Part shown: positions 7,915 through 16,758 of the stretch, piece after piece
How the letters are laid out: each line of letters starts with the position of its first letter
Numbering within the stretch: the stretch's first letter is position 1
Assembly: GCA_943788755.1 (NCBI GenBank)
Contig: CALSRM010000003.1
Span: 1,860,001-1,924,000, forward strand
Length of the DNA stretch: 64,000 bases
Reading direction: 5' to 3'
DNA from: an uncultured Flavobacteriales bacterium
GTDB taxonomy: Bacteria; Bacteroidota; Bacteroidia; Flavobacteriales_D; Parvicellaceae
Notes under the pieces: model-generated
Database searches by the model: none
Seen by the model: only the letters and a program-made list of their open reading frames with translations
What the model was told of the DNA's origin: nothing
Program-made: the position numbers and the translations under genes

Positions 7915-8966
7915 TGTTCTTCAAATAAAGATAAGTCCCACTTTACTTTTTGGTTGTAAGTCAGTTGGTCTCCATTTAGCGTAAGTGGACAATCAATATT
8001 ATTCGTGTATAGTTGTCCTGTTCCTAATCCTTGGGGAAGTGGGTTGTTAAATGTTGCTGTATATTGGGATACAGCATTTAGGCCAATGTTAGATTCCAAA
8101 GCAGATGTAATCCACCATGGAATACTTAATTCTCCTGCTGCCTCAATCCACTCATTAGACCCTTTAATTCCTCCAATAAGACTTGGTTTTAAAATAATAT
8201 AATGCGGTTGAATTTTTTCTAATAACCACTTTTTTTCAGTAAGTGTGGTAACTCCTATCAGTTCTTCGTCCAATGCAATTGGAAGCGGTGAAAGTTCACA
8301 TAGCTTAGCCATTTCTTTGAACTGACCTTGTTTGATAGGTTGTTCTATTGAGTGTAAGTCAAATTCTGAAAGGGTATTAAGTTTATCTAATGCCTTTTCT
8401 GGCTCAAACGCTCCATTAGCATCTACACGGAGCTCCAAAACATCATGGCTGTATTCAGTACGAATACTTTTAAGGACATTAAGTTCTTCTTCGAAATCAA
8501 TTGCTCCAATTTTTAACTTTAAACAGGAGAAGCCAAGTTCTATTTTGGTTTTTATCTGCTCCAGCATAAAGTCTTTGTTTCCCATCCAAATAAGTCCATT
8601 TATTTTAATAGGGTAGTTAGACCGCACAAACTGGGAACGGAAAAGATTTTTGCTGCCATTAGTTTGAATATCCAATAGCGCAGTTTCTAGTCCAAATTGG
8701 ATAGAAGGAAATTTTGAGAGCCCATTCAATAACTCTTCTCTTTGATTTATGTTTTCACAAACGAATTGTAATTTGCTTTCATATTCCTCCATATTGTCAG
8801 GGCTTAACCCCTCAATGATACTACATTCTCCAATTCCTTGTGTATTTGTGTTGTCAGTGTCACAAAGAATTAAAAACCAAGAGTCTTTTGTTTTAAGAAC
8901 TCCTCTAGAAGTTCCACTGGCTTGTTTGAATTGAAGCGTATGCTTTATGAATTTTGCCTTTAACAT
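7911..8966 (-). CDS. menC: o-succinylbenzoate synthase
   Basis: This 351-residue enolase-superfamily enzyme dehydrates SHCHC to o-succinylbenzoate. The acid/base lysine pair appears as LKLKIG (Lys 150 and 152). Metal ligands are seen in VDANGA (Asp 182), SIEQP (Glu 208) and ALDEE (Asp 233), and the second catalytic Lys in IILKPSLIGG. The order menC-menE with a 4-base overlap is a classic menaquinone gene pair. A TAATTTTG element lies only 7 bases before the ATG, so the mRNA may be leaderless. Confidence 0.93.
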   Translation of the reverse strand: MLKAKFIKHTLQFKQASGTSRGVLKTKDSWFLILCDTDNTNTQGIGECSIIEGLSPDNMEEYESKLQFVCENINQREELLNGLSKFPSIQFGLETALLDIQTNGSKNLFRSQFVRSNYPIKINGLIWMGNKDFMLEQIKTKIELGFSCLKLKIGAIDFEEELNVLKSIRTEYSHDVLELRVDANGAFEPEKALDKLNTLSEFDLHSIEQPIKQGQFKEMAKLCELSPLPIALDEELIGVTTLTEKKWLLEKIQPHYIILKPSLIGGIKGSNEWIEAAGELSIPWWITSALESNIGLNAVSQYTATFNNPLPQGLGTGQLYTNNIDCPLTLNGDQLTYNQKVKWDLSLFEEQ

Positions 8967-8973
8967 TGATTTA

Positions 8974-8981
8974 CAAAATTA
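8974..8981 (-). promoter_or_regulatory. -7 element immediately before menC
   Basis: TAATTTTG on the minus strand matches TAnnTTTG and sits 7 bases before the menC ATG. Initiation at the usual distance would start the mRNA at or one to three bases before the start codon. Confidence 0.45.
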
Positions 8982-8999
8982 TTCAATTAACTTGTTTAT

Positions 9000-9260
9000 G
9001 GGGAGTTCTAATAATTCATTTCTTTCAAAAAGCAAAGATAATGAATAACATGCGAGGCGTAACTATTTTTGAATAGCATTCGCTATTTAAAAATAGTTTA
9101 ACGAAGTCAGATTGTTTGTTGTCTTTATTCCCTGAGGGTTCACATAGTTTTTCATATACCGCTTCAAATTCCATCTTATTATCCAAATAGAAAAATGAAA
9201 TTTTCATTGTCTCTAAAAAGCTATGTGAATTTTGATGCGAATGAATTATTAGAGCTCCCC
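9000..9260. mobile_element. MITE-like element, 261 bp, with terminal inverted repeats
   Basis: The left end (from 9000) reads GGGGAGTTCTAATAATTCAT; the right end, read inward on the minus strand from 9260, reads GGGGAGCTCTAATAATTCAT. Nineteen of the first 20 bases match, and weaker similarity continues to about 33 bases. Inside is a 17-bp stem with one G-T pair (9061-9077 and 9082-9099). A 60-codon minus-strand frame (9025-9207) has no recognisable domain. There is no transposase, so this fits a non-autonomous element or deletion remnant. No clear target-site duplication is visible. It fills most of the 8967-9392 gap; the rest (9261-9392) holds only the DUF4846 gene's upstream region. Confidence 0.7.
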
Positions 9261-9392
9261 TAATGTAACAGAAAGCGGATAATAATTAAGAATGAGCAAA
9301 TGCCATTTATTGGTTTTAAGATAATAGGTTTGCCTTTACGTGTATAGAGAAAGTTGTACCTTTTCAAATAGTTAGCATTACCAAAAGAAAAA

Positions 9393-10304
9393 ATGATGAA
9401 CAAGCTACTTATACTATTTATGCCAATTGCAACAGCATGTGCGCAGGAAGATTCAACTGAATTTTTGGTAAACGAAGCTGCCGAAGAACGGGTAATTATT
9501 GAAGAGGTTCCGCAGGAGTTAGACTCTGTAAAATATAATATCCCGTGGTTGGATTCATTTTCTATCAACAATACCTTAATTAATAGGGTAGATTTACCTA
9601 GTGGGTACTTTCGGAAAAATGATAAGGAAGGAAATTTTGCTCATTGGTTGAGGAGGTTGCCTTTAAAAGAAGGAAACCCAGATGTCCAATTGTATAATGG
9701 AGTGCTAAAAGGATATCAAAATGGACATGCTTATATAATAAACATGGATGTTGGCTCAAAAGACTTGCAACAGTGCGCAGATGCTACTATGCGTTTAAGG
9801 GCTGAATATTTATATGGGAACAATAGGCATGATAGCATCCATTTTCATTATACGAATGGTGCCAATGTTCAATTTTCTAAATGGAAAAGTGGTCTATATC
9901 CCGTTCCAAAATCTGGTAAAGTTGATTGGGTTAATTCTACTAAAAACAATAAATCATATGCTAGTTTTAAAAAGTATATGATCCAAATATTTAATTACGC
10001 AGGGACTTTGAGTTTGAGTAGAGAATTAGAACCTGTAGCTATTGAAAGTATTCAGCCTGGTGATATTTTTTGTCATGGTGGTTCCCCTGGTCATGCTGTT
10101 ATGGTTATGGATGTTGTAGAAAATGAGTTAGGAAATAAAATATTTTTATTGGCCCAAAGTTATATGCCTGCTCAAGAGATGCATATTTTAAAAAATCCTA
10201 ATGATGAGGTTTTTTCACCTTGGTATAACTTCTCAGAAATAGGAGAAGAAATTAATACCCCAGAATGGACTTTTAACCGAGCAGAATTAATGCGATGGAA
10301 TTAA
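9393..10304 (+). CDS. DUF4846 domain lipoprotein
   Basis: This 303-residue protein has a short hydrophobic leader ending in ATAC (Cys at about 17), a possible lipoprotein signal. The body has WLRRLPLK, LYNGVLKGYQ, CADATMRLRAEYLY and a C-terminal QPGDIFCHGGSPGHAVMVMD. The last motif places a Cys and His in a YiiX/NlpC-like arrangement. This combination matches DUF4846, found in Bacteroidota and of unknown function; a hydrolase or transpeptidase activity is only inferred. The stop overlaps the convergent thioesterase gene by 4 bases. A second Met directly follows the first. Confidence 0.82.
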   Translation: MMNKLLILFMPIATACAQEDSTEFLVNEAAEERVIIEEVPQELDSVKYNIPWLDSFSINNTLINRVDLPSGYFRKNDKEGNFAHWLRRLPLKEGNPDVQLYNGVLKGYQNGHAYIINMDVGSKDLQQCADATMRLRAEYLYGNNRHDSIHFHYTNGANVQFSKWKSGLYPVPKSGKVDWVNSTKNNKSYASFKKYMIQIFNYAGTLSLSRELEPVAIESIQPGDIFCHGGSPGHAVMVMDVVENELGNKIFLLAQSYMPAQEMHILKNPNDEVFSPWYNFSEIGEEINTPEWTFNRAELMRWN

Positions 10305-10711
10305 TTACTTTCTAAAGAAGCTGTTAATAAATCCTTCCATTCTTCAAAAACAGGCACAGAGTTATCTTTTTCAAAGTCCATGCAAACTAGAATGCTCCTT
10401 CCTTTAGTGCACAACTCATTTCCATTTTCACCATTGGTTTTGTACAGTTCATAAGAGAGTGTAAAGCTTTTTATTCCTACATGATCGCACTTTGTGACAA
10501 TACAAATTTCATCATTTAAGTAAATGGGAGAGATGTAATCAATTTCATTTCTTCCTAGAACTAATCCTTTTTTTCTCCAATTCCAATCCGAACCAGCCAT
10601 TTCAGAAAGAAAGTCAATTCTTCCTTGTTCAAAATAGCATAAGTATTTACTGTTGTGAACATGCCCTGCCATGTCGATGTCTGCAAATCTTATTTCTAAT
10701 TTAGTTTTCAT
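10301..10711 (-). CDS. Acyl-CoA thioesterase, hotdog fold (4HBT family)
   Basis: This 136-residue single-domain protein has the hotdog signature RFADIDMAGHVHN at 8-20 followed by YLCYFEQGR. Asp 13 is the catalytic aspartate of 4-hydroxybenzoyl-CoA-thioesterase-type enzymes and Glu 28 sits on the central helix. It should hydrolyse acyl-CoA thioesters, but the chain-length preference cannot be read. It lies 12 bases downstream of the sugar-nucleotide dehydratase gene on the same strand, so it may be co-transcribed. Confidence 0.87.
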   Translation of the reverse strand: MKTKLEIRFADIDMAGHVHNSKYLCYFEQGRIDFLSEMAGSDWNWRKKGLVLGRNEIDYISPIYLNDEICIVTKCDHVGIKSFTLSYELYKTNGENGNELCTKGRSILVCMDFEKDNSVPVFEEWKDLLTASLESN

Positions 10712-10723
10712 ATTGTAAGTTTA

Positions 10724-12607
10724 TTAATCTAGTTTAGTAAAAATAGAATTGTTACTTTTAAATTCGGGCACAATTTCCTTCATTTGTTTGACAAGATTTT
10801 CGTTATTTTGAGAAGAATAATCTTTTATTAATTTCTCTACGTTTTCCTGAACTTCTGCTAAGTTGTATTCACGAACTTTACCGATCAATATTTTGTCGTG
10901 GTGCGTAGGAGAAGTATTCTCATCATTATTAAGTAATTCCTCGTATAATTTTTCTCCAGGCCTCAAGCCGGTTATTTTTATCGCAATATCTGTGGTAATT
11001 TCTAAACCAGAAAGTTGAATCATTTTTTTAGCTAAGTCCATGATTTTCACACTTTCTCCCATGTCAAAAACAAATATTTCACCGCCTTTCCCCATGCTTC
11101 CAGCTTCTAGTACAAGTTGGCAAGCTTCAGGAATGGTCATAAAAAAACGGGTAACTTCTTCGTGTGTAACAGTAAGTGGTCCTCCTTGTTCAATTTGTTT
11201 TTTGAAAAGCGGAATAACAGATCCATTACTTCCCAGAACATTTCCAAATCGCGTTGTTATAAACTTTGTTTTAGACTCCTTGTTTAAAGACTGAGTATAT
11301 ATTTCTGCAATTCGTTTGGAAGCACCCATTACATTAGTCGGGTTGACCGCTTTGTCAGTGGAGATCATTACAAATTCGGAAACTTTATTTTCATTGGCTA
11401 AATCAGCAAGTGTTTTGGTGCCTTGTATATTTACTTTTATTGCCTCTGCTGGGTTTTTTTCCATTAGAGGTACATGTTTGTAGGCGGCTGCATGAAATAC
11501 TACTTGAGGCGCAAAAGATTCAAACACATTTTTCATTCGCATATAATTTGAAACGTCGGCTATTACAATTTCCCAATTACATTCTTTAAACTTACTGCGA
11601 AGTTCCATGTCTAATTCGTAAATCGGACTTTCTGCTAGGTCTAGTAATATAAGCTGCTTTGGAGCGTATTTAAGTATCTGCCGAGCCATCTCACTTCCAA
11701 TCGACCCCGCACCACCAGTAATCAAAATCACTTTATCTTTAATTTGAAGATTGATGTTTTCTTCATTGAGTTTTATTTCTTTTCTACCTAATAAATCTTC
11801 AATTTTAACTCTTTGAATTTGATTTGCTGTAAATTCTCCATTCATCCATCTATCTATGGAGGGCACTGAAGATACCTGAATGTTTAATTCTAAACATGTA
11901 TCAATAATTTTTCTTTTGTTGATTGGGTTCATTTTCTTTACAGAAATAATTACACTATCAACTTGTTTTTTGTCTTTCCATTTTTCAAGCGCTTCAATAG
12001 ACTTAATAGGAGATCTTTCTAGTAACTTTCCTTTTTTCTTCGAATCATCATCAATAAATCCGATTACATTATAAAGTGTATTTGCGTCTTTTTCTAATGC
12101 ATGTTTAGTGATTAGTCCCATTTTCCCTGCTCCATAGATTACTACATTTTGGGTTGCACCCCTAGATTTATGCTGCTCGACGTAAATTAGCTTTACCGCA
12201 ATTCTAAAGGTGATTAGTAAGAATACTGAGACCAAATATTCAACAAAAATTATAGATAAAGGAAGAAAGAAGAACCCATCATAAAAATAAAATCGAAGGG
12301 GGGCAAGTCCCATAAAGGTCATACTTCCAAGGGTTACTGTTAAGAATATTCTTTTTGCATCTTGCGTTCCAGTATGTCTAATAATGCCCGCATAAGTTTT
12401 TCCTAAAATAAAGGAAAGTGCTCTGATAAATATATAAATGGGAAGTGCTGGCTTTAATACTTCCCATTCGTTCTGTAGTATTATTCTATCAATATTTACA
12501 AAATCAAAACGAACCAAATATGCAACTATGAGGGCAAATAAACACAACAAAATATCTTGAGTAAAGATTAATGGTCTCGGTGTATTATTTTTAGGAAGTC
12601 TTATCAC
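10724..12607 (-). CDS. Membrane-bound nucleotide-sugar 4,6-dehydratase (CapD/WbpM/FlaA1 family)
   Basis: This 627-residue protein has about four N-terminal membrane segments (residues 15-140), a CoA-binding-like Rossmann domain with IYGAGKMG at 157-164, and an SDR domain with GGAGSIG at 298-304. The catalytic STDKA (416-420) is followed by Met 427 and Lys 431. The Met in place of Tyr is typical of WbpM-like UDP-GlcNAc 4,6-dehydratases. It likely makes a deoxy-sugar precursor for surface polysaccharide. The start is GTG (family-like N-terminus), with TACCTTTG only 4 bases upstream. The neighbouring methyltransferase and glycosyltransferase, on the other strand, fit a polysaccharide theme. Confidence 0.92.
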   Translation of the reverse strand: MIRLPKNNTPRPLIFTQDILLCLFALIVAYLVRFDFVNIDRIILQNEWEVLKPALPIYIFIRALSFILGKTYAGIIRHTGTQDAKRIFLTVTLGSMTFMGLAPLRFYFYDGFFFLPLSIIFVEYLVSVFLLITFRIAVKLIYVEQHKSRGATQNVVIYGAGKMGLITKHALEKDANTLYNVIGFIDDDSKKKGKLLERSPIKSIEALEKWKDKKQVDSVIISVKKMNPINKRKIIDTCLELNIQVSSVPSIDRWMNGEFTANQIQRVKIEDLLGRKEIKLNEENINLQIKDKVILITGGAGSIGSEMARQILKYAPKQLILLDLAESPIYELDMELRSKFKECNWEIVIADVSNYMRMKNVFESFAPQVVFHAAAYKHVPLMEKNPAEAIKVNIQGTKTLADLANENKVSEFVMISTDKAVNPTNVMGASKRIAEIYTQSLNKESKTKFITTRFGNVLGSNGSVIPLFKKQIEQGGPLTVTHEEVTRFFMTIPEACQLVLEAGSMGKGGEIFVFDMGESVKIMDLAKKMIQLSGLEITTDIAIKITGLRPGEKLYEELLNNDENTSPTHHDKILIGKVREYNLAEVQENVEKLIKDYSSQNNENLVKQMKEIVPEFKSNNSIFTKLD

Positions 12608-12611
12608 TTGA

Positions 12612-12619
12612 CAAAGGTA
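12612..12619 (-). promoter_or_regulatory. -7 element immediately before the CapD-like gene
   Basis: TACCTTTG on the minus strand matches TAnnTTTG and ends 4 bases before the GTG start, which predicts a leaderless transcript beginning at or inside the start codon. Confidence 0.4.
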
Positions 12620-12712
12620 GCTTTTGAATCGTTAAATAGAAAATTTTATAAATATCAAATTTAAATTGTGTAAAACCATTGTTATATTTTATATAATTAG
12701 TAGTAATTGAAT

Positions 12713-12720
12713 TATATTTG
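12713..12720 (+). promoter_or_regulatory. -7 element upstream of the methyltransferase-glycosyltransferase pair
   Basis: TATATTTG matches TAnnTTTG, with its end 61 bases before the ATG at 12782. No TTG is found at the ideal -33 distance. Confidence 0.45.
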
Positions 12721-12781
12721 TAACCATTAAATTAGTTAGTGTTTAGCAACCGTTAGATATATTGAATAGCAAAAAAAAATC

Positions 12782-13690
12782 ATGTTAGAATATTCACGAA
12801 AACCTGTTAAGGAAATTGATTTTAACGATGTTAGAATAGCATCATTTGTGTCAGAGTCTGATCAGAATATTGATATAGATACCGTGGATTCTTTTGGGGA
12901 GGAATGGACCAAGTTCTCTAGTTTTTCGGAAGTAGAAATTAAAAATGCTGGTGACCAATATTTTGACATTGTAACTGAAGAGATTTGTAACTCTTCATCT
13001 GTTGTTTTAGACATGGGTTGCGGTACAGGAAGGTGGTCAAAGTATTTAGCAAACAGGGTTAAATTTATAGAAGCAATCGACCCTAGTAAAGCTGTTTTAT
13101 CTGCATCTCACCTTACTAAAGATTTAAATAATGTAAGGGTTACTCAGGCGGGTGTAGATTCTATCCCGTTTGCCGATGAAAGTTTTGACTTTGCTATGGG
13201 TGTTGGAGTTTATCATCATATTCCCGATACACAGAAGGCAGTTCGAGATACAGTAAAGAAAATAAAGAAAGGTGGATATTTGTTGATTTATTTATATTAC
13301 AGTCTTGATAATAGAGGGGCTGGGTATAAATTCATATTTAAAATGTCTACGATTATCAGAAAGATTGTTTCTTCAATGCCAAATAGATTAAAAAAAATAA
13401 CATGTGATTTTATTGCATTTTTTGTTTACATGCCATTTGTAATGTTGGCTCGGCTTTTTAAAATGTTTTTTCCAAAAGGGGGGATTTGGGAAAAGATACC
13501 ATTATCTTACTACCATGATAAAAGCTGGAATATTATTAAAAACGATGCTTTAGATCGTTTTGGAACACCTTTAGAACAGCGTTTTAGTAAAAAAGCGTTG
13601 GTTCAAATACTAGAATCTTGCGGGATGGAAGATGTTGTTGTTTCAGATGGTTTGCCATACTGGCATGCTGTTGGTAGAAAAATGAAATGA
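12782..13690 (+). CDS. Class I SAM-dependent methyltransferase
   Basis: This 302-residue protein has motif I VVLDMGCGTGRW at 74-85, an acidic residue after beta 2 (EAIDPSK), and the FDFAMGVGVYHHIPD post-II region typical of methyltransf_11/25 proteins. The C-terminal 120 residues hold hydrophobic stretches (for example FIAFFVYMPFVMLARLF) that may associate with membrane or lipid-linked substrates. Its stop overlaps the glycosyltransferase ATG (ATGA), so the two are translationally coupled. A role in modifying a glycan or lipid carrier is inferred from this pairing. Confidence 0.88.
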   Translation: MLEYSRKPVKEIDFNDVRIASFVSESDQNIDIDTVDSFGEEWTKFSSFSEVEIKNAGDQYFDIVTEEICNSSSVVLDMGCGTGRWSKYLANRVKFIEAIDPSKAVLSASHLTKDLNNVRVTQAGVDSIPFADESFDFAMGVGVYHHIPDTQKAVRDTVKKIKKGGYLLIYLYYSLDNRGAGYKFIFKMSTIIRKIVSSMPNRLKKITCDFIAFFVYMPFVMLARLFKMFFPKGGIWEKIPLSYYHDKSWNIIKNDALDRFGTPLEQRFSKKALVQILESCGMEDVVVSDGLPYWHAVGRKMK

Positions 13691-14772
13691 GGATGAAAAA
13701 AGTCTTGTTTATAGCACATCATCGCTTAGATCGCGCACCGGGACAAAGGTATAGGTTTGAGCAGTATTTTTCTTATTTAGAAGATAATGGTGTTATATGC
13801 GATTTGAAAAATATAATTTCTGAAGAGGATGATAAAATTCTTTATTCACATGGTAATTACCTAAAAAAGGCTGCAATTGGCTTAAAATCATTAAGAAAAC
13901 GTAAAAGTGATTTGAAGTCAATTAGTCAATATGATTTGGTTGTAGTTTTCAGAGAGGCAATTCTTACAAGTTCTATATTTTTTGAAAAAAGGCTAGCAAA
14001 AAGTAGAGTGCCAATTTTATTTGATTTTGATGACGCTATATGGGTTAAAGATGTTTCTGAAGGTAATCAAAGGTTATCATTCTTAAAAAATCCAGATAAA
14101 ATAAAAAAGATATTGCCTTTGGTGTCTCATGTTTCAGCAGGTAATAGTTATTTAAAGGAGTTTGCATTAAAATATAATAAAAGTGTATCTATTATACCAT
14201 CCACGATAGACACCGATAAATATAAGGAGATTAAAAAGTTTAAAGAAGGTCTTGTGACTATAGGTTGGGTAGGGAGTCACACTACAATAAAACACTTTGA
14301 AACAATTGTACCTGTCTTAATTAAATTAAAGGAAAAGTACGAAGAGAAAATAGATTTTAAAGTTATAGGTGATCCGGTTTACTGCAACAGTGATCTAGGT
14401 ATTAATGGGATGGCTTGGGATAATAGTAAGGAAGTTGAGTTTTTTAATATGCTAGATATTGGGGTAATGCCGCTACCTGAAGACGAATGGACAAAAGGAA
14501 AGTGTGGAATGAAAGGTCTTTTGTATATGTCGGTGAATACGCCGGCTGTAATGTCTTCCGTTGGAATGAATTCGGAAATAATAGCGAATGGCATAAATGG
14601 TTTTTTAGCGGATACACCGGAAGAATGGTTTGAAGTACTTTCGAAATTAATTGAAGATGATAATTTACGAAAGTCAATTGGATTGGCGGGGCGAAAAACG
14701 GTTGAAGAAAAATATTCTATGAATTCGCAAAAAGAGAAATATTTGGATTTATATTTATCCCTAATGAATTAA
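13687..14772 (+). CDS. Glycosyltransferase (GT-B, group 1-like)
   Basis: This 361-residue protein begins with KKVLFIAHHRLDRAPGQRYR, a GT-B N-terminal Rossmann strand and loop. The C-terminal half has VTIGWVGSHTT, the acidic-loop region GVMPLPEDEWTKGKCGMKGL (with Glu in the donor site), NTPAVMSSVGMNSEII and NGFLADTPEEW. These are hallmarks of GT4-like glycosyltransferases. The sugar and acceptor are unknown. It overlaps the methyltransferase by 4 bases; a second possible Met lies at codon 3. It converges on the amidase gene with only 12 bases between the stops. Confidence 0.88.
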   Translation: MRMKKVLFIAHHRLDRAPGQRYRFEQYFSYLEDNGVICDLKNIISEEDDKILYSHGNYLKKAAIGLKSLRKRKSDLKSISQYDLVVVFREAILTSSIFFEKRLAKSRVPILFDFDDAIWVKDVSEGNQRLSFLKNPDKIKKILPLVSHVSAGNSYLKEFALKYNKSVSIIPSTIDTDKYKEIKKFKEGLVTIGWVGSHTTIKHFETIVPVLIKLKEKYEEKIDFKVIGDPVYCNSDLGINGMAWDNSKEVEFFNMLDIGVMPLPEDEWTKGKCGMKGLLYMSVNTPAVMSSVGMNSEIIANGINGFLADTPEEWFEVLSKLIEDDNLRKSIGLAGRKTVEEKYSMNSQKEKYLDLYLSLMN

Positions 14773-14784
14773 GGTATCAAGACC

Positions 14785-15699
14785 TTATTCGAATTTCACT
14801 AAAAAAGCATCGCTAAAAACAGATTGACGAACTTCCTTTAAACCCTGTTTTGCATTCTTTTTCTCTTTGTAGATTCCAACATAATATTTGTAGTTAAATG
14901 GAGTAGTAGGATTTTCAATTTTAACTTCTTCGATTGTTTTGCTTAATGAGGTGAAATCAGGATTTGAAAGGCCAATAGGTCCTGTAGATGCCATTATTTG
15001 AATCTTCCATACAGGTTTAGTTTCTGCTATAGTATCCATTTTTTCAGGAGTTCGCATGGATATGTTGTGGTTTTTTTTTGCGAAATTTCGAAATGATCTA
15101 AATATTGCTGATGCAATTAAGTCTTGTCCTTTTTCACTGTTTAAGTACCTTTCTTCTTGTTTATTGGTCATAAAACCAGTTTCTACCAGTATGGCTGGCA
15201 TTTTACTGTCTTTTAGCACTTGTAAGTTGAAGCGTCTGTCCGTTTTTAGTTTGACACCTCGACTATTTCTTCCAGCCCTATTTTTAAATTGAGATTCTAC
15301 CATATTAGCAAGTTCTGAGCTTTTTTTTGTGTTTAAATTGTGAATATGTGTTTCTGTCCCAAAAACTTCAGGTTTGGTTGATGAGTTGCAATGAATTGAA
15401 ATAAAATAATTTGCTTTAATATCATTTGCGATTTTTATTCTGTCGTTTAGCTCAATAAATGTATCCGTTTTTCGAGTGTAAATTATCTCAACTTCATGAC
15501 CTAGATACATTTCGACATACTCTCCAAATTGCAAGGCCATGGAAAGGTTAAGGTCTTTCTCTTGTTTTAATCCAGTGTCTGAACGAAGATTTCCTGGGTC
15601 TGTTCCTCCATGACCAGCATCAATGACCAGTATAATTTTATTTTGAGAAAATCCAATTGAAACTGAGATGATTGATAATAATGTTAGTAATTTTTTCAT
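14785..15699 (-). CDS. N-acetylmuramoyl-L-alanine amidase (Amidase_3) with C-terminal SPOR-like domain
   Basis: I choose the ATG at 15699 because it gives a clean signal peptide (MKKLLTLLSIISVSIGFSQ); a longer frame exists upstream. The 304-residue enzyme has DAGHGGTDPGN (first zinc His), FISIHCNSS (later zinc His) and the catalytic ILVETGFMTN, all typical of the AmiC/Amidase_3 family that cuts the amide bond between muramic acid and the stem peptide. The C-terminus (about 225-304, with WKIQIMAS and YYVGIYKEKKNAKQGLKEV) resembles a SPOR domain that binds denuded septal glycan. It follows the NlpC/P60 gene after 4 bases, forming a cell-wall hydrolase operon. Confidence 0.92.
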   Translation of the reverse strand: MKKLLTLLSIISVSIGFSQNKIILVIDAGHGGTDPGNLRSDTGLKQEKDLNLSMALQFGEYVEMYLGHEVEIIYTRKTDTFIELNDRIKIANDIKANYFISIHCNSSTKPEVFGTETHIHNLNTKKSSELANMVESQFKNRAGRNSRGVKLKTDRRFNLQVLKDSKMPAILVETGFMTNKQEERYLNSEKGQDLIASAIFRSFRNFAKKNHNISMRTPEKMDTIAETKPVWKIQIMASTGPIGLSNPDFTSLSKTIEEVKIENPTTPFNYKYYVGIYKEKKNAKQGLKEVRQSVFSDAFLVKFE

Positions 15700-15703
15700 T
15701 GCT

Positions 15704-16588
15704 TTAATCTTTAACAACCCGTGCGTAATATTGAATTTTTGGTGTCCAGTAGCTATTATTTTCAATATTACTAATCATAATACCTTTACTTGAAGAAGCA
15801 TGAATCATAGAAATGGAAGAGCCTTTTTCTGAAGAAACTATTCCAACATGTGAAATGTTTTTCTTGCTAGATCCAAAAAAGACTAAATCTCCTTTTCTAG
15901 CTTCACTCGATTTGATTTTGGAATAAGTGTCTCCTTGAGATTGTGCAGTTCTTGGAAGATTGTATCCATGGTGTCTCATTATGTATTGCGTAAATCCAGA
16001 ACAATCAAAACCTTTTTTTGAATTGCCTCCATACAGGTAGGGAATTCCTATATAGTCTTTTGCATAAGAAATAATATTATCGCGTTGTACTGTTTTGTTG
16101 GTGATTGATGATAATGATTCTTCCTGAAAGGGCGTGTTTGCTGTTATTTCTTCAAATGGAATAGTGTTTTCAAACAATTCCTTAAAGATTGCGTATGTTT
16201 TTAATGCCTCTTTCCTACTTACTTTATTATTGAGGTATCTAATATGGTTTGCCATTCCAAGTTGCATATCATAAATATATATGTCAAACTTCAAAAGAAA
16301 TAATCCATTGAGATCTCCTTCCTTAAATTGTCTGAAATTATTATATGCATTGCCTGCTGAGTGTTTTTTGCTAGTTTTTGAAAGCTGGTATTCAGCTAAT
16401 GAATTGAATAGTGTTAAAGTCGAATTATTTTTGAATTCTCCTGTTTTTAACAGTTTAAGAGTCTTTTTGTAAACCTTTTTATAATTTCCCTGGTCATAGA
16501 ACATCTCAATATTATCAAGGTTTTTGTTTTGACAAAACCCTAGAATTGAAAACATCATTATAGGAATAAAAATGAAATGAAACTTCAT
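15704..16588 (-). CDS. NlpC/P60 family peptidoglycan hydrolase, exported
   Basis: The ATG at 16588 is preferred because it opens the signal peptide MKFHFIFIPIMMFSILGFCQ; a longer frame begins at 16660. The 294-residue protein has an N-terminal helical region of about 170 residues with no known domain. The NlpC/P60 domain follows, with YAKDYIGIPYLYGG, catalytic Cys in KGFDCSGF, catalytic His in ISHVGIV and a polar third residue in IHASSS. It should cleave D-glutamyl-mDAP-type bonds in peptidoglycan. It is the first gene of a two-gene operon with the amidase. Confidence 0.9.
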   Translation of the reverse strand: MKFHFIFIPIMMFSILGFCQNKNLDNIEMFYDQGNYKKVYKKTLKLLKTGEFKNNSTLTLFNSLAEYQLSKTSKKHSAGNAYNNFRQFKEGDLNGLFLLKFDIYIYDMQLGMANHIRYLNNKVSRKEALKTYAIFKELFENTIPFEEITANTPFQEESLSSITNKTVQRDNIISYAKDYIGIPYLYGGNSKKGFDCSGFTQYIMRHHGYNLPRTAQSQGDTYSKIKSSEARKGDLVFFGSSKKNISHVGIVSSEKGSSISMIHASSSKGIMISNIENNSYWTPKIQYYARVVKD

Positions 16589-16758
16589 ACTTAACTGCAT
16601 AAGGCAAAAAAAGATAATTAATGAATATATTTGTGTCAATTGAAAATTGTATGCCAACAATTAAATGTTAATTTAGTTAGGTGAAAACTATTGTTTTATC
16701 CTAACTTGGGAGACTGATTGTTAGCCTAAGTAATTTACTATTTTCAAAATAAAATTAT

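Noticed and set aside
9025-9207. A 60-codon minus-strand frame in the MITE-like element
   Set aside because: No recognisable domain, it crosses the internal hairpin and ends in an implausible hydrophobic run; more likely a chance frame of the element.
9260-9571. A 103-codon minus-strand frame
   Set aside because: Overlaps the start of the DUF4846 gene, which has clear family motifs; a shadow frame.
14770-14787. TAAGGT-ATCAAG-ACCTTA between the glycosyltransferase and amidase genes as a two-way terminator
   Set aside because: Only a 6-bp stem without a clear T run; too weak to list.
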